64,000 nt of DNA, taken from a bacterium. Lineage in GTDB: Bacteria; Krumholzibacteriota; Krumholzibacteriia; LZORAL124-64-63. The notes below the pieces were generated by a model, which saw only the letters and a list, made by a program, of their open reading frames with translations, was not told the origin of the DNA and did no database searches. The stretch covers positions 62,001 to 126,000 of the forward strand of contig JAAEQC010000199.1 of NCBI GenBank assembly GCA_024231905.1, read 5' to 3'. This document shows, piece after piece, positions 53,234 through 61,759 of this stretch (position 1 is the stretch's first letter; each line of letters starts with the position of its first letter). The position numbers were made by a program, and so were the translations under genes.

Positions 53234-56200
53234 TCAGTCCTGCCGGTCGATGCGCGACGGTACCGCCAGGTACGCCGCCGGTATGACGACCAGCGTCAAT
53301 AAAGTGCTCAGTAACAATCCGCTGGCCACGGTGATCGCCAGGGGCGACCGCAGTTCCGCGCCCTCGCCCCAGCTGAGAGCCATGGGCATGAGGCCCAGGA
53401 TCGTGGTTAGCGTGGTCATGAGGATGGGGCGCAGGCGGATGTGACCGCCCCGCACCACGGCCTCGTAGCGGTCCACGCCGCTCCGGCGCAGTCGATTGAC
53501 GGTATCGATGAGCACGATGGCATTGTTCACCACGATGCCCACCAGCATCACCGTACCGATCAACACAATGACGGTCACCGTCGTCCCGGTCGCCAGCAGT
53601 CCGGCCACTACGCCCACCAGGGCCAGGGGAATGGTGAAGAGGACCAGGAACGGGTGCAGGAAGCTCTCGAAGGTGGCGGCCATCACCAGATACACCAGGA
53701 AGACGGCCAGGGCCAGGGCGAAGCGCAAGCTCGCGAAGCTCGTCTGCATCTCCTGGTTCTGTCCGCCCAGTTCGGTGCTCAGGCCCGCGACCGTGGGCGC
53801 GCCGGCCAGGGCGGCTTCCACGTCGGCCACGGCGGCGCCCAGGCTGCGTCCCTCCAGGTTGGCCGACACCACGGCGGCCCGTTGCTGCTGGAGACGGTGG
53901 ATCTCGGCGGGACCGCGGTCCTCGGTGACGTCGGCGATTGAGAGCAGGCGGATGGGCGTGCCGTCCGGGCCGGGTACCACCAGGTTGCGCACGTCGTTGA
54001 CCGAGGCGCGGTCCTGCTCGCGGTTGCGCAGGCGGATGTCGATCTGGCGGTCCAGTTCCTTGAAACGCGTGGGGACGACGCCCTGCACCCGGTTGCGCAG
54101 GGTTTCCGAGAGTGTCCCCATGTCGAGCCCCATGGCGGCCAGGCGCTCGCGGTCGAAGACCACCTGGAGTTCGGGGTTGCCGGCCTCCAGGGACGAGCGC
54201 ACGTCCACCAGGCCGGGCACGGTCTCCAGGCGGCGGGCCAGGTCCAGGGAGTGGGTGCGCAGGTCGTCCAGGTCCTCGCCGAAGAGGAGCACCTCCACCG
54301 GCGTCTTGAGGGAGAAGTAGCTGGGCCGGCCGAACTTCACTTCCAGGTCGGGCATGGCCGCGAACTGCAGCCGCAGCCGTTCGGCCAGGGCCAGTTCGCC
54401 GGCGTCGTCGCCGCGGTCGGACATGACCAGGTTGAGCTGTCCCAGGTTCTCGGCCTTGGTGTTCAGGGACATGCCGCCGGAGACCAGGCGGCTGCCCACG
54501 GTGGCATAGAACCGTTCGAGATCGGGCTCGGCGGCGGCGGCCTGTTCCATGGTGGTGATGGTGCGGTCGGTGGCGGCCAGGGACGCGCCCTCGGGCAGCT
54601 TCACCTCGAAGAAGAACTCGCCCTCGCTGAGCTGGGGGATGAGTTCCGTGCCGAGCAGGCCCACGGCCCACACGGAGGCGCCGAAGAGGGTGAAGCCCAC
54701 CGCCAGGGTGAGCCATCTACGGGCCAGGGCGCCCCGGAGCAGGCGGTCGTAGAGCCCCGAGAAGGCGCCCAGGGTGTGGGGTGTGTCGGTGGTTGTAGCC
54801 GTGGCGGCCGGTGTGTCGGCGGCCAACTTCTCGCCTGCGCGCGGCAGCTTGGAGCCGGTGGCGCTGAGCATGGGGATGACCGTCACAGCCACCGCCAGGG
54901 AGGCCAGGAGGCTGAAGGTCACGGTCAGGGCCTGGTCGCGAAAGAGCTGTCCCGCCACGCCCTCCACGAAGACGATGGGCAGGAAGACAGCCACGGTGGT
55001 CAGGGTCGAGGCGATCACCGCGCCGCTGACCTCGCTGGTGCCGTGGACGGCGGCGGCGAACAGGGGCTGGCCAAGCTGGCGTTTGCGATAGATGGACTCC
55101 AGGACCACGATGGAGTTGTCCACCAGCATACCGATGCCCAGGGTCAGTCCGCCCAGGGACATGATGTTCAGGGAGATGTCCCAGCGGTACATGGCGATGA
55201 AGGTGGCCAGGATCGAGATGGGGATGCTGGTGGCGATGATCAGGGTGCTGCGCAGGTCGCGTAGGAAGAGCAGCAGCACGACGATGGCCAGCACGCCGCC
55301 GATGAGGGCGGCGTTGCGCACCTCGTCCACCGCCTGCTGGATGAAGTTCGACTGGTCGAAGAGGACGGTCAGGGTGGCGCCTTCCGGCAGCTTTCCTTCC
55401 GCCTGCCACGCGGCCAGCCGATCGTCCAGGCGCCGGGCGACGGTGACCGTGTTGGCGTCGCCCTCCTTGTAGAGGGAGATCTCCACGGACTCGGCACCGT
55501 CCACGCGGGTGATCTCCTCGCGTTCCTTGGCGCCCCAGGTGACCTGGGCCACGTCGCGGATGCGGACGGCTGCGTTCCCGTCCCGGCGGATGATGAGGTC
55601 GCCGATCTCCTCGGTGTCCTGGAATTCGTTCACGGTGCGGATGAGGAACTGGCTGTCACGTCCGCGCAGGGCGCCGCCGGGCAGGTTAACGTTGCCCACG
55701 CCCACCACCTGGCGGATCTCGTCGAGGCTGATGCCCAGGGCGGCGAGCCGGCCCTGATCCACGTCGATCTGGATCTCCTCCTCGAAGCCGCCCTTCATGG
55801 TGGCCGCGGCCACGCCCTTGACCGTCTCGAAGTCCTGCTTGAGTTGGCGGTCGGCCAGGCGGCGCAGGGTCATGAGGTCGGCGCCGCCGGCCAGGGCCAG
55901 GCGGACGATGGGATCGAGGCTGGGGTCGAAGCGCAGGACGACCGGATCGGCGGCGTCCTCCGGGAGGATCAAACGGTCGAGTTTCTCGCGCACCTCCATG
56001 GACAGCAGGTCCATGTCCGCGCCCCACTCGAACTCGAGAATCACCTCGGAGATGCCCGCCCGGGACACCGAGTGGATGGTCTGCAGTCCGCGCAGGACGC
56101 CCACGGCCTCCTCCACCGGCCGGGTGACGAGATTTTCCACCTCCTGCGGCGCGGTGTCCGGGAAGTCGGTCTGCACCGTCAGCGATGGGTAGGTGATGTC

Positions 56201-56317
56201 GGGGAAGAGCTCCAGCGCCAGGCGCTCATAGGCGACGACGCCAAAGGACACCACCATGGTGACGACCATCATGACGCTGACGCGGCGGCGCACCGCCAAA
56301 GAGACGAAGGAGAGCAT
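53234..56317 (-). CDS. RND-family efflux permease (first pump of the operon)
   Basis: The 1027-residue product starts with an ATG overlapping the adaptor stop by one base (TGATG). HAE1-type signatures include 'FPDITYPSLTVQTDFPDTAPQEVENLVTRPVEEAV', 'GGLTLGIGMLVDNSIVVLESIYRKR', 'SLLASLAVAVTVIPML' and 'IGTVMLVGIVVNNAIVLIDTVNRLRR'. The proton-relay Asp is retained in the fourth helix (VDN). As in many SwrC-like members the Lys of AcrB helix 10 is Asn. A low-complexity Thr/Ala segment follows helix 6 ('ADTPAATATTTDTP'). It works with the adaptor encoded upstream and an unknown outer-membrane channel. Confidence 0.93.
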   Translation of the reverse strand: MLSFVSLAVRRRVSVMMVVTMVVSFGVVAYERLALELFPDITYPSLTVQTDFPDTAPQEVENLVTRPVEEAVGVLRGLQTIHSVSRAGISEVILEFEWGADMDLLSMEVREKLDRLILPEDAADPVVLRFDPSLDPIVRLALAGGADLMTLRRLADRQLKQDFETVKGVAAATMKGGFEEEIQIDVDQGRLAALGISLDEIRQVVGVGNVNLPGGALRGRDSQFLIRTVNEFQDTEEIGDLIIRRDGNAAVRIRDVAQVTWGAKEREEITRVDGAESVEISLYKEGDANTVTVARRLDDRLAAWQAEGKLPEGATLTVLFDQSNFIQQAVDEVRNAALIGGVLAIVVLLLFLRDLRSTLIIATSIPISILATFIAMYRWDISLNIMSLGGLTLGIGMLVDNSIVVLESIYRKRQLGQPLFAAAVHGTSEVSGAVIASTLTTVAVFLPIVFVEGVAGQLFRDQALTVTFSLLASLAVAVTVIPMLSATGSKLPRAGEKLAADTPAATATTTDTPHTLGAFSGLYDRLLRGALARRWLTLAVGFTLFGASVWAVGLLGTELIPQLSEGEFFFEVKLPEGASLAATDRTITTMEQAAAAEPDLERFYATVGSRLVSGGMSLNTKAENLGQLNLVMSDRGDDAGELALAERLRLQFAAMPDLEVKFGRPSYFSLKTPVEVLLFGEDLDDLRTHSLDLARRLETVPGLVDVRSSLEAGNPELQVVFDRERLAAMGLDMGTLSETLRNRVQGVVPTRFKELDRQIDIRLRNREQDRASVNDVRNLVVPGPDGTPIRLLSIADVTEDRGPAEIHRLQQQRAAVVSANLEGRSLGAAVADVEAALAGAPTVAGLSTELGGQNQEMQTSFASLRFALALAVFLVYLVMAATFESFLHPFLVLFTIPLALVGVVAGLLATGTTVTVIVLIGTVMLVGIVVNNAIVLIDTVNRLRRSGVDRYEAVVRGGHIRLRPILMTTLTTILGLMPMALSWGEGAELRSPLAITVASGLLLSTLLTLVVIPAAYLAVPSRIDRQD

Positions 56318-57579
56318 CAGCCCTCCGCCCGCTGCCGGCGGCCCTGGCCCTGGCCCTGGCCCTGGCCTTGGCCCCGGCCCTGACCGTCGCCGGGCCCCTC
56401 GAGGACCTTCACGGCCTGACCGTGCTTGAGCGAGCGCTGTCCCTTGACCACGACCCGGTCGCCGGCCTCCAGGCCGGAGAGGATCTGGGCGTGGTCGTCG
56501 TCGGTGAAGCCCACCTCGACGATGCGGCGTTCGGCCGTGGGACCATGCTCGCCCGGCACGAGGGTGTAAGCCACGGTCTCGCCCTTGTCCGTGAGCACGG
56601 CACCGCGCGGCACCAGGACCACGTCCCGGCGCATCTCGGTCACGATACTCACCTGGGCGAAGTCGCCGGGGCGGGTGCCCTGGGGATACTCGGACACCTC
56701 GACGGTGATCTTGATGGTGCCGCTGGCCGGGTCGATGACCGGGCTGATGAGTTTGATGCGGCCGCGCATGCGGGTGCCGTTGCTATCCAGGACCAGGTCC
56801 ACGGACTGATCCCGCTGGAGCCGGTGGAACTCGCGACTAGGTACGTGGACGCGGGCCAGGAGGGGGTCGAAGTCGGCCATGACGAAGAGGGCGTTGCCGG
56901 CGCTCACATTCTGTCCCGGATCCACCAGGCGCCCGGTGACGCGGCCGGCGAACGGCGCGCGCACCGTGGTGTAGCTGAGATTCAAACGGGCCAGGCCCTC
57001 GTCGGCCTCGGCGCCGGCCAGGTCGGCGCGGGCGGCCTGGAACTCTTCCTCGGTGGCCAGTTCCTCGGCCCGCATCTGATCCAGGCGATCGAAACGGGCC
57101 CGCAGGTTCACCGTGTTGGCGGCGGCCTGCTCCAGGCGGAAGCGGTACTCGTCGTTGTCGATGGTCAGCAGCGGCGCGCCGGCCGCCACCAGGTCGCCCT
57201 CCTCTGCGTGGAGTTCCCCTACCACGCCCGTGGCCCGGGCCAGGACCTCGGCCTGCTTCTCGGCCTCGAGGGTCGCAGTGGCCTGGTAGTGGGAGGCGAT
57301 ATCGCCGGTCGTGGTTGCGTCGACAGCTACCGGGACGGCGGTCTGATCGCCGCCGGGTCCGCCGGGGCGGTGGCCCTGTTGGCCGGCAGGACGCTGGCCC
57401 TGCTGGCCGCCGGAACCTTGGCCCGGCTGGCGGGCGGCCTGCTGCTGTCCGTGTTGCTGTTGAGCGGCGGCTTCTTCCTGGTCGTCACCACCGCAACCGG
57501 AGAGGGTGGGCAGGGCCAGGAAGGCTAGAAGAGTGGCGCTGACGAGCGCCGGTAGTGTACGGGTCCAGATGCCGGACAT
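56317..57579 (-). CDS. RND efflux periplasmic adaptor lipoprotein (membrane fusion protein)
   Basis: The 420-residue product starts at ATG 57579; the frame stays open for 27 codons more without a signal peptide. The lipobox is 'LSGC'. Next is a Gln/Gly/Arg/His-rich linker of about 45 residues ('QQQHGQQQAARQPGQGSGG'). The lipoyl/HlyD halves follow ('VLARATGVVGELHAEEGDLVAAGAPLLTID', 'LSYTTVRAPFAGRVTGRLVDPGQNVSAG') with a short alpha-hairpin, beta-barrel and membrane-proximal domain. The C-terminus ends in a seven-fold Gln-Gly/Arg-Gly repeat. It links the inner-membrane RND pumps to an outer-membrane channel. Confidence 0.93.
   Translation of the reverse strand: MSGIWTRTLPALVSATLLAFLALPTLSGCGGDDQEEAAAQQQHGQQQAARQPGQGSGGQQGQRPAGQQGHRPGGPGGDQTAVPVAVDATTTGDIASHYQATATLEAEKQAEVLARATGVVGELHAEEGDLVAAGAPLLTIDNDEYRFRLEQAAANTVNLRARFDRLDQMRAEELATEEEFQAARADLAGAEADEGLARLNLSYTTVRAPFAGRVTGRLVDPGQNVSAGNALFVMADFDPLLARVHVPSREFHRLQRDQSVDLVLDSNGTRMRGRIKLISPVIDPASGTIKITVEVSEYPQGTRPGDFAQVSIVTEMRRDVVLVPRGAVLTDKGETVAYTLVPGEHGPTAERRIVEVGFTDDDHAQILSGLEAGDRVVVKGQRSLKHGQAVKVLEGPGDGQGRGQGQGQGQGQGRRQRAEG
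56341..56382. repeat. Hexanucleotide tandem repeat inside the adaptor gene
   Basis: Seven units of GCCCTG (four exact in a row, then GCCTTG, GCCCCG and GCCCTG) encode a Gln-Gly/Arg-Gly tail on the minus strand. The count could change by slippage without a frameshift. Confidence 0.9.
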
Positions 57580-57621
57580 GGCGGGAAGATCCCTTCCATT
57601 GAGCGTGACGCATGGCAAGGG

Positions 57622-57639
57622 CCGTTCGAAACCGAACGG
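57622..57639. promoter_or_regulatory. Perfect 7-bp inverted repeat upstream of the efflux operon
   Basis: CCGTTCG and CGAACGG flank an AAAC centre, 43 to 60 bases before the adaptor start. A separate 10-bp palindrome (ATTCGCGAAT) is at 57666-57675. They may be operators for a regulator not in this window, or a leader hairpin. Confidence 0.4.
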
Positions 57640-57768
57640 TCCTGCTGCGGAACGGAACACCTAAGATTCGCGAATTTGGGGGATTCGACAAGCGCGAACC
57701 AGGAACCCTAACGACTGGGACGGTCGTTTCCAGCGGTATAGTCCACGCCAATGTCGCCGTCGCAGAAC

Positions 57769-57794
57769 GGGCCCCGGATCGGAATCCGGGGCCC
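57769..57794 (-). terminator. Perfect 11-bp GC-rich hairpin after the secreted-protein gene
   Basis: Bases 57769-57779 pair with 57784-57794 around a 4-base loop, 25 bases past the stop of the minus-strand gene. No T-tract follows, so it may be a weak or Rho-assisted terminator. Confidence 0.5.
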
Positions 57795-57818
57795 GCGGGC
57801 CATGGGAGGCCATTGTCG

Positions 57819-60800
57819 TCACTTCAGCAGCAACATTTTCTGCCGCTGGACCTGGCCCTCGGCGCGCAGCTCAGACAGGTACACGCCCGCCGCCAGGGTG
57901 CGTCCGGAGCCGTCCCGGCCGTCCCAGGTGACACGTTGCAGGCCGGGACCGCGCACTTCGTCCACGAGGGTACGCACGCACCGTCCCCGGGTGTCGTACA
58001 CGTTCAGGCGGACGGGTCCGCCCTGGACCAACCCGAACTGGATCTCCGTCACGGGATTGAAGGGGTTGGGCCGGCAATCGAGAGCAGAGCGCACCAGGGG
58101 CGTGTCGTGGACCTGCGTCGACCGGTGGAAGCATTTGTAGGAGGAGAACTGGAACGACACGTTCTCGTAGTCGATCCAGTAGGCGAAGACGTTCTCCCGG
58201 GCCGGGTCGGCGGCGAAGTAGCCGCCGAAGACGTCGGCGTGGGAGTTGAGCAGACGTGGGGCGCCGAAGGCGTCGCCGTCGCCGACGCGCAGGAGGATCT
58301 CCCGTCCCGGGGTCACGGCGAAACCCTCCTCGGTCAGGAGGAAGAACCGGCCCGGACCACCGGCCGACACCATGCATCCGGTGGTGCGCTCCAGGAACGA
58401 GAGGCGCCAGCGAACCGGGCCCATGACCCCGCCGGCCACGTGGGCCGTGTGCAGCAGCGGGTTCGCACCTGTGTTGTCGAGGACGAAAGAGAAGAGCAGG
58501 TCGGAGCCGTCCCAGGCCACAGATGGCGAGTAGATCTCGGCGCCGGCATAGAAGCTCGTCGGAGAGCCCCAGGAAGTACCGTCGAGGCGCTGTTGGCAGA
58601 TCTCCACCCAGCCGGGCAACCACGAGTCCCTGACGAAGGTCAGGGTGAGGCCGCCGGTGCTGCGGCAGAGATCGGGCGCGGTGGCGCCGGTGCCGCTCAT
58701 GAGGTCGGTCTGGCCGCCGAGGCCGCTGCGGGTCGCGGTGGTGGTGAAAAGGAAGCTCTCGCCCATGATGTCGCTCTCGAAGACGATGTGGGCGAGTCCG
58801 GTGGAGTCCACGGCCACCACCGGGTTGCGGACGCCGTCGACGACCGGCAGTTCGTGGGTGTAGGTGACGGAGTGCTCGTCGATCTGGATGTACATGAGGC
58901 GATCGACGCCGCCGGCCTCTTTGACGAAAGTCACGTGGAGAACCTGGCCCGGGCCGGCCGCGCAGGCGACCTGGCGCAGATAGTCGGCCCCCTCGTACAG
59001 CCTCGTGCCCCAGTTGAGGTCGGCGATCTCCGTACCCTCGTTGATGTAGTAGGAACTGCTCATGCTCTCGTAGGCGAGGGTCACGTGGCGCGCCTGGCCC
59101 AGCCCGTCGAAGGCCACCTTGCGGCGGCTGCCCGCGAAGAGGGGGGCGCCGGGGGTGCCGAGGGGTTTGTCGCCGGCGCAGGGGGGTGGATCGCCGACGC
59201 CGAAAGCGTCGACCAGGGTGCCCTTGTCGGCGCCCAGGACGGACACGGTCAGATCGTAGGTGCCCTCGTGGGCGCCGGCCAGGCCCAGGGTGCCGGACAC
59301 CTGGCGGCCGCCGGTGCCGGCCAAACCGCTGATCGTCAGGATCGGTGATCCGGTGCGTTCCAGGACGAAGCCCTGGGTCGCGTCCAGATAGTCGCCCAGG
59401 ATGGTCACCGGGAAGGCGTCGCCGCTGACTCCGCCGTCGGGCGTGATGGCCTGGACGATGGGGGTCGCTGGTGAGGAACCGGCCGCCCCGACGCCGGCTG
59501 CGTAGATGTCCAGAGCGGCGGCGCCACCTTCACCCGACAGCCACACGGTCTGGAGGCCGCCGGAGCCGTCGGCCACGGCGACGGGTTCCCAGGGCACCCG
59601 GTCGGGCATGCCCGCTGTCACGGTCCACCAGAGAGCCGGATGCTCCCAGACCATGGTCCCGAAGTGATCGAAGCGTTTGGCGCTGATCGCTCGGGCATGG
59701 GGATCGCTCACCTCGCTCCAGTAGTGGTCCCGATAGACCATGAGCAGCCCGCCGAAGCCATCCGGGGCCAGACTCACGTTCGATTGCCAGCCGGCCAGGG
59801 ATGTGAGCTGCAGGCCGGTCACGCCCCATTGCGGTGCGCCCGCCACGTCGACACGCTGCCCGTGGAGATCATCGATACCCGCGACCACGAAGAGGCCGCC
59901 GAAGCCGTCCGCGCAGATGTCGGCGTTCGCGGACAAGCCGCCGGTGAGGACGTCCAGGATCCTGATGCCTCCGGTAATCCATGTGGCGGTGCCCCCGGCA
60001 TTGAAATGCTGGGCGACAATCTGGCCGTAGCTGGACTCGGCGGCGATGTAGGCGCCGCCCGTTCCGTCGGCCACGACGCCCGCGAACTTCCCATGACCGG
60101 TCCAGGCCAGCGCGCCGTAGGCGCCCCACATGGAGGTGCCGCCGTCGGTGATCCGGTGGACACGCTTCTCGTAGACGGCGCCGGCCAGGTAGTTGTCCAT
60201 GCCGACGAGAACCCCGCCGGACCCGTCGGGGCAGACCTCGTATTCGTAGTAATCGATCAAGGTGTCGTTGTCGGACCAGATGACGTTGTTCCAGACCACC
60301 GTGCCTTCGCCATCGATGCGGGTGGCCATGATCTCGGCGTCGGGTGCGCCGTTCCCTCGGGTCCAGACGGCGATGGCCTCGCCGTCGCCCGTGGGCACCA
60401 GACGCGGCCGAATCGCCTGGAGCACGTACTGGAGATCGTCTATGGGAACGGTCCAGGACACGGAGCCGTCGGCAGCGATGCGCGACGCCATGAGAATGTT
60501 CTGGAAGCTGTAGATGCGGCGATAGATGCAGAATGCACCGCCGGCCCCGTCGTGACAGATGGCCACGGGGCCGGTTTGCATGGCGGCTGCCGGATCGATC
60601 GGCAGGATCATGCCGTCCGGGCCCCAGAGCTTGGTGCCCGCGTGATCGATGCGCTGGGCGCCGACCTTGAAGGTGGCGATGGTGTCGACGTAGGCCACGA
60701 GAGTGCCGCCTTGGCCGTCGGAGGCCGTCGAATGGCCGTGGACCGAGTCCGTCGGTTCGAAGATCACGGACCATCCGTAGTCGTCCCAAGCGGCGTTGGC

Positions 60801-60890
60801 GGTCATCGGCGCCAGCAGGGCCACAAGGGCGAGGATGGCGACGGCGCGGCAAAGATGGCCGCGGACGGGACGGGCTTGGGCGAAGTGCAT
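57819..60890 (-). CDS. Large secreted protein with IPT/TIG domain and C-terminal PNPFNP sorting domain
   Basis: The 1023-residue product starts at ATG 60890 after GGAAAGGG; the open frame to 61151 antisense to the peptidase remnant is rejected. The signal peptide ends 'TANAAWDD'. Residues ~30-470 carry repeated strands with 'DGSGG' and 'DGFGGLF' turns, suggesting a beta-propeller. About 475-575 look like an IPT/TIG domain ('ITPDGGVSGDAFPVTILGDYLDATQGFVL'). A second beta-rich part follows to 930. The last 85 residues are the FlgD-Ig/type-IX-like domain ('CRPNPFNPVTEIQFGLVQ', 'GRTLAAGVYLSELRAEG'). It is probably a surface or secreted protein; function unknown. Confidence 0.82.
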   Translation of the reverse strand: MHFAQARPVRGHLCRAVAILALVALLAPMTANAAWDDYGWSVIFEPTDSVHGHSTASDGQGGTLVAYVDTIATFKVGAQRIDHAGTKLWGPDGMILPIDPAAAMQTGPVAICHDGAGGAFCIYRRIYSFQNILMASRIAADGSVSWTVPIDDLQYVLQAIRPRLVPTGDGEAIAVWTRGNGAPDAEIMATRIDGEGTVVWNNVIWSDNDTLIDYYEYEVCPDGSGGVLVGMDNYLAGAVYEKRVHRITDGGTSMWGAYGALAWTGHGKFAGVVADGTGGAYIAAESSYGQIVAQHFNAGGTATWITGGIRILDVLTGGLSANADICADGFGGLFVVAGIDDLHGQRVDVAGAPQWGVTGLQLTSLAGWQSNVSLAPDGFGGLLMVYRDHYWSEVSDPHARAISAKRFDHFGTMVWEHPALWWTVTAGMPDRVPWEPVAVADGSGGLQTVWLSGEGGAAALDIYAAGVGAAGSSPATPIVQAITPDGGVSGDAFPVTILGDYLDATQGFVLERTGSPILTISGLAGTGGRQVSGTLGLAGAHEGTYDLTVSVLGADKGTLVDAFGVGDPPPCAGDKPLGTPGAPLFAGSRRKVAFDGLGQARHVTLAYESMSSSYYINEGTEIADLNWGTRLYEGADYLRQVACAAGPGQVLHVTFVKEAGGVDRLMYIQIDEHSVTYTHELPVVDGVRNPVVAVDSTGLAHIVFESDIMGESFLFTTTATRSGLGGQTDLMSGTGATAPDLCRSTGGLTLTFVRDSWLPGWVEICQQRLDGTSWGSPTSFYAGAEIYSPSVAWDGSDLLFSFVLDNTGANPLLHTAHVAGGVMGPVRWRLSFLERTTGCMVSAGGPGRFFLLTEEGFAVTPGREILLRVGDGDAFGAPRLLNSHADVFGGYFAADPARENVFAYWIDYENVSFQFSSYKCFHRSTQVHDTPLVRSALDCRPNPFNPVTEIQFGLVQGGPVRLNVYDTRGRCVRTLVDEVRGPGLQRVTWDGRDGSGRTLAAGVYLSELRAEGQVQRQKMLLLK

Positions 60891-61043
60891 GGCTGTTCCC
60901 TTTCCGGATTGTGTTCCCCGGAAAATGGGACGCGGCCGAGACCTGAAAATCACACGGCCGGGGCGGATTGACCCGCCACGGCTGCGGGTGCTACGGTCCG
61001 TTGGTCCCGGCATGCCGACGATATTTTCCGAAAGCGGTCCGTC

Positions 61044-61381
61044 ATGAACCGCCTCGACCGAATTCGGAACCTCCTGGCCCGCGATGGTCACGACGGCTTG
61101 CTCCTGAGCGGCCTGGAGAACATCCGCTATCTCACCGGCTACGCGGGCCACGCGGCCAACGTGATCGTCTGCGCCGGCGAGGCCTTGGACCGGGTGTTCG
61201 CAGACGTGATGCGAGCGGGCGTCATCGAGCAGACAGCCGTGGCGTGGGGCTGCAGATGCACGAGTAGCCGTTCATGGACCAGGATTGCGACCGGGTCCTG
61301 GAACCGGCGTGCGGGTCGAGGATGATGTGGTGGTGACGGCCGAGGGGTGTGAAACCGTGTCGCTGACGAGACGGGGGCTGC
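61044..61381 (+). pseudogene. Decayed M24-family Xaa-Pro aminopeptidase gene
   Basis: The first 45 codons from ATG 61044 are a good creatinase-type N-terminus ('RIRNLLARDGHDGLLLSGLENIRYLTGYAG'). Most of the ~350-residue family length is then missing. 'GLQMHE' at 61245-61262, in another frame and followed directly by TAG, matches the 'GLEIHE' active-site region. 'GTGVRVEDDVVVTAEGCETVSLT' at about 61304-61372 matches the family's C-terminal 'G.RIEDDVLVTEDGCE'. A large internal deletion and at least one frameshift therefore inactivated it. Confidence 0.82.
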
Positions 61382-61759
61382 TCTACCAGCGGCCTTGCAT
61401 GCGCAGACCGACAACTGATTGGACGCGGGAGTGGCAGAGCCGACGCAGGAAGACGCCCTTCCTTTCATTGGCTCCCTTCGCCGGTATCTCTATGGTGAAC
61501 GGCAGGACACTTGCTGACCACACCCCCGGCTCCTGTACGATCTTCACTGTGGCTAACAGGGAATCTGTTTTCTTCTGTAATAAAGAAGATTGGTTTGATC
61601 CCGAGACGTATTTTTGGGTGATTCCACGTGGAGGTAATACGCGGGAGGAACAGCGTGTCTTGATCATGGGATGTGGCCGTCTCGCCACACTGTTAGTAAA
61701 TTAACGTTTCTGCTCTCGGACCATCCGGCGCTCGCCGGGGCACGAAAGGGGGACAGCAA
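61382..61759. other. AT-richer intergenic region before the KamA-family gene
   Basis: In this 378-base gap, 61480-61720 are clearly less GC-rich than the surroundings, with T-runs near 61567 and 61612. The M24 reading frame continues without resemblance to the family. A possible TACGAT -10 at 61536 has its TTGCTG -35 at a 19-base spacing, which is too long to be convincing. The kamA ribosome-binding site AAAGGGGGA is at its end. Nothing else is recognised. Confidence 0.5.

Noticed and set aside
56341-56382. CRISPR-like or satellite array
   Set aside because: Six-base units without spacers within a coding frame; a simple codon repeat.
61304-61704. A small independent gene following the peptidase remnant
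   Set aside because: Its beginning is the M24 C-terminal fragment and the remainder has no coding character or ribosome-binding site.
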